DNA of 64,000 bases. Origin: Phaseolus vulgaris. Lineage: Eukaryota > Streptophyta > Magnoliopsida > Fabales > Fabaceae. Of the stretch, positions 60,363 to 64,000 are shown piece after piece (position 1 is the first letter of the stretch; every line of letters starts with the position of its first letter). The stretch lies in NCBI RefSeq assembly GCF_000499845.2, contig NC_023759.2, positions 42,611,172 through 42,675,171 of the forward strand. Direction: 5' to 3'. A program made the position numbers and the translations under genes. Below the pieces are notes generated by a model. It was not told the origin of the DNA and did no database searches. It saw only the letters and a program-made list of their open reading frames with translations.

Positions 60363-61319
60363 AGGTAATTGTGTTTAGATGATGATAATTTAGAGCAGGT
60401 AAAAAACAATAGGTAATGTGATTAGTTAAAAAAAATAGGGTAAAAGGAATTAAGTATACAAAGGTTTTAGATACTTAGTTTTTAAAGGACTAATTCAATC
60501 CAAAAATCTATATTGCAAAACTTACCGAAAATAAAAAAGAAACTTCTAAATTGGGTTAAATTAGTGAAGTTATTAGTGAATTATTCGGATTTAATTTGTT
60601 ATTATATATATATATAATATTATAATATGAAATATATTATAGTTTGTTTTATTTTAATGTCATATAGGCTTATTTCAAAGTTTATATTTTTATTAACTAA
60701 CATTAAGTTGCATTAAAATACTAGCTTCTTTTAATATATGAACTATTTTTCTAATAAAAACTTTATACATACTTGTTTTACAGATGAACCTTAAAATCAT
60801 TTTTGGATACTATATTGATAAATAATTTGAAGTTTTTTATCAATCAAAAATTAATTAAACTATAAATGAGCTAAATAAGTAAGAAGTTCATATTTAATAA
60901 ATTTTTAAGAACAAACTCAAACTATCAAGAATGGTTGCAATCCTTCCTCTAAATGGACTAATAAATTTACACTAACATATAAGACAGTAAATGCTAGTCT
61001 TCAAATTAACTATCAAATATGTATATACCCACAAATGAAACAAAACATAATCACATAGGTTATCACCAAAAGAAAGAAAAAACTTACAAAATCCCTCGTT
61101 AAAATTACTGTCAGGAAAACAGAAATAACATCATCTACCAGAATTTGTCACATCAATGCAAATAAAAATGTAAACTTCACTGCCCGTGCTCTAAGAGCAT
61201 CAAACAACTTTCACCATGCAATACTTTTTTTGTTCACCATACAAGCCAAAAGTAAAATAGTGCTTATTTATGTACATAGAAGGAAAGAGTAGAATACAAA
61301 ACATTTCATGGTGTTTCAC

Positions 61320-62847
61320 TCATAGCGCTTCTGCAACTGAGTAGTGCATTTCAGTAACAGATTTTTTGAAGAAGCTAGTTCCACAGTTTGAATCCTGGCT
61401 ACGAACATCAAGAGCATCTAATTCAGTAGCAGCTACAAACACTTTATCACAAGAATCCATCGACTTGTAGCACAAACCAGAAGTTCCACTTAGCTTGCGA
61501 AACTGCTTATCTTTGCTGCTGCCCCCTCGAGACGAATTTCCTTTTTGACCCTTCTTTCCATTCTTCTTTTCAGGCTTCTTCTTTCTGGATTTCTGCTGCT
61601 TCTTGTTGCTTCTGACAGTGTGTGATAATAATGTAGGTACCGGATCATACACATCGGGCGCCCATTTCACATTTAGTTTCCCCTGTGAAACCCCATGTTT
61701 CTCACGGCTACCTTTCATGGCAGATACGAGCTTCAGAGGAGCCTGTCGTATAAAATACAGAAAAACTAGTGTTATAGTAACCTTACAAGATACTTTCACC
61801 CCATTGTTAAAAGAAAAGCAAACCTAACAAAACACCACACGACAGAATGCGAAATATAACTAAATCGAGATACTCCCAAAACAAAGTAATTAACTGATTT
61901 CTAACTTAAAATGGGAATTGACATGGGCATGAAAACACAATAGAGTTGTGTTAAATAAATAACTGCAATAAAGCATCAATCCTTCAGTTGCAATGAAAAA
62001 ATCGATGGCTCTTTAGTTAGAAAAGGCAGATAACATTTTCCTTGTTGAATGTTCAAAACTAAAATGGGAAAGAGGAGGGAGGTTCGCATAAACAACATTT
62101 AATACATAATAAATTTTCAAATGTGTTACATAACTAGAAACAGTCTGGGCAATCCTTCACGAGTAAGATTGCTGTTTCGTTTGTGACCTGAGTCACAGTT
62201 GATCCTGAAAACAGCCTACCAGGATAACTTTGCTTCCTATGTGATAGATCTAAGTTCACAGGAACCAGGTCGCACTTGACATTAGCTAGAAACGCTTGAA
62301 TAAAAAGCAGAACACAGAAAACACAACAAACTAATACCCTAGAGGGAGTAGTATGAAATCAACTGTCAATGAAAAACAATTAATTTATTTAAAGCAACAC
62401 AAGCCAAACAATGCGTTCTAAATCTTCCAGTACTTTCTCAAACAAGGAATATATTTCTTACAAAAACACATTCAAGCATTAGTAACACTGTACAATACTA
62501 TTAATATAAATCTACGAACTTACAGGAAGAGATATTGAGCGTGAGTAAGTTTGATGAGCAAAATCACCAGAGAGTGAATCTGTGACTGCTGTATTGGCCT
62601 CCTCATCAGACGAGCTTGAAGGCAGTATTGTATTAGGAGTTGGGAAGGTTGCAGATTTTTTCAAACACATCATGTTTACGCTTGTCTCTTGCTTGTTAAT
62701 TGCTCCACACAAATTTTCCTCACTCTCACTACAGATATCGTTCCCCTGGGGAACGTGTACAGATTTCTGAGCATCTTGAATATGTAGTGACTCACTAAAA
62801 GTCCTTCCAAGATTACTTACGAAGTTGTCATCAGAGCTCATGTCCAT
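61320..62847 (-). CDS. Plant-specific protein of unknown function, Lys-rich
   Basis: Two coding exons, 62847-62524 (108 codons) and 61742-61320 (141 codons with stop), join in phase 0 to give 248 residues starting [12 protein letters not shown]. The first half is acidic and Ser-rich ([16 protein letters not shown]). The junction region [23 protein letters not shown] is followed by [13 protein letters not shown] strongly basic stretch ([20 protein letters not shown]) looks like a nuclear signal. The conserved C-terminus contains [22 protein letters not shown] recognise it as a family of uncharacterised plant proteins, but no function is known to me. A leader intron (donor near 63273, acceptor near 62872) is likely. 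A second in-frame ATG lies six bases further in. Confidence 0.85.
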
Positions 62848-62869
62848 CAATTGTATCAGGAACTGAAGC

Positions 62870-63560
62870 AACTAAAAGAAACAGCATCCTCAGAAGAATA
62901 ATTAAAGCACTAAACTACATAATAAGAACAAAATAGTTAAAACATTACTAATTACAACTTTTAAGTATAATCAATTAAACCTAATCGAACTACTTCTATA
63001 ATCGCATTGTTCTAATTTAAATGACCGCTCTCCAGGAGTCAGATCCAAACCCACTAACATGATTTTGAACACAAAACAACCGAGAGACGCATAGTCATAA
63101 ACCAGAAACATGCTTTACATGGATAAAATAAGCAAAGCTCGTTGAATTCAAACACGGTAACAACCAATCCACATTACAAACACGAGTTTATTATAAGCAC
63201 ATCACACCTAAAGTACTATATCCCAAGGCAACTGTTCCCAACACTTGAAAGCTGAAAATAAAATAAAAAATACCTTTAAAAACGGTGTTTGGAGCTGCAA
63301 CTACGACGCTATCAAAACAGAACTGAGAACAACAATCACAGAAAGAACAGCAAAACCAGACCCTGGATCTCGATCCGTTGACGGAAGAATCACACCAAGT
63401 TTGGAGCAGAACCAATAACAAGAATGACGATAAAGAAAGAAACCAAAGAGAAGGGGGGAAAACGAGAGAGTCTTAGCGTTAACTAAGATTACCACGCCGA
63501 TCGCTTTTTTCTAAGTTTTTCAGACGATGAAAGGAGGAACCACCATGGAAAATGGTTAAG
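62870..63560 (-). promoter_or_regulatory. 5' UTR exon and leader intron of the Lys-rich protein gene
   Basis: On the minus strand, GC-richer leader-like sequence at about 63540-63274 ends at a good donor (AAAG/GTATTT). An acceptor TTTTAG lies at about 62872, just before the start codon. This implies a leader intron of about 400 bp. Confidence 0.5.
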
Positions 63561-64000
63561 GAAGGAAGCAGGTGGAGAAGACCGGGTACCGAAGGCATTA
63601 TTCTATGCTCTTCGAAACCCCCCAAAGACTTACACGCCCAACAAAACGGAACCTAAACACAACGGCGTTTGGTTGAAGAACGAAGCAATCAAATCGGAGA
63701 GTGTCGGAACTCAAATCGAATAACCTAACACAAAAACGCTTAGATCAGATTTAGATTTATCTTTAACCCATGGAAAGAATCTATGTATCTATGTGTTTTC
63801 GCTTTGGATGAAAACACCGAAAAAAGAAGAGAGACTAGAAGAAAACTTTGTCGGATGAAAAACAAGGATTCTGGATTAGGTTGTTAGAATAGAGGTGAAA
63901 AAATGAATTTATATGACGGGAATCTAGAAGGTCAAGCTTCTTGGTGTTTTCTCTTCATTAACCAGACCGAATCTCCAACGTACACGTTTCATTCATCGTG
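63561..64000. other. Upstream flank, no gene seen
   Basis: Balanced composition and probably promoter sequence of the minus-strand gene. I see no coding region before the window ends. Confidence 0.5.

Larger units (their letters stand above)
58510..61300. other. Intergenic DNA with repeat copies, no gene
   Basis: Contents seen: two CTGCACC-type motifs near 58680-58720 related to the transposon island at 7.1-8.8 kb, a (TA)n tract at about 59742-59759, another short TA tract near 60604-60620, and copy B of the direct repeat. The moderately balanced block at 59200-59520 has no recognisable protein. Confidence 0.55.

Noticed and set aside
1..64000. Functional gene cluster or defence-type system
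   Set aside because: The genes belong to unrelated housekeeping families with separate promoters; nothing suggests co-regulation or a shared pathway.

Overview
This is a window of plant nuclear DNA. Genes are split by many GT-AG introns, intergenic DNA is very AT-rich, and there is an LTR retrotransposon and a nuclear-type tRNA gene. The proteins look like legume proteins and several dispersed repeats resemble repeats known from bean and cowpea relatives, so I infer Fabaceae, probably Phaseoleae. That placement is an inference. No database search was possible.

Layout: (1) 1-3485, minus strand: an AGD6/7-type ARF-GAP gene, cut by the left edge, with a minisatellite in its second visible intron. 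(2) 3.7-9.5 kb: AT-rich DNA with minisatellites, a legume-type dispersed repeat and a composite transposon island (7.09-8.79 kb) holding an 11-copy array of short palindromes beside a CACTA-like terminus. (3) 9562-9633, minus: tRNA-Cys(GCA). (4) 15681-21036: a young, structurally complete Ty1/copia element with 398-bp LTRs, a 5-bp target-site duplication, a PBS, a PPT and all pol domains, but with a single-base frameshift between integrase and reverse transcriptase. (5) 21-27.6 kb: degenerate repeats, including modules that look Helitron-like. (6) 27748-32645, plus: an eight-exon TIC32-like short-chain dehydrogenase. (7) 33-37.7 kb: AT-rich desert with a long fold-back. (8) 38328-38783, plus: UXT/prefoldin-like. 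(9) 39285-39686: a broken partial copy of the SDR gene. (10) 40098-40457, minus: a small two-TM protein. (11) 41263-45061, minus: a ten-exon UNC93-like transporter. (12) 47058-52773, minus: a thirteen-exon eIF3a gene. (13) 56291-58407, minus: an organellar RRM protein. (14) 61320-62847, minus: a plant-specific protein of unknown function.

The genes are ordinary single transcription units with unrelated roles: vesicle traffic, plastid redox or import, prefoldin-type chaperoning, membrane transport, translation initiation and organelle RNA processing. There is no operon-like logic or clustered pathway. I reconstructed exon borders by hand from splice sites, reading phase and family similarity. 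For the six multi-exon genes with full CDS or visible exons, all phases close without an internal stop.

I found no convincing previously undescribed biological system. The most unusual items are the composite repeat island at 7.1-8.8 kb, the fold-back at about 36.6-37.15 kb, the near-intact copia element disabled by one indel, and the partial SDR duplication that has lost its cofactor motif and splice sites.
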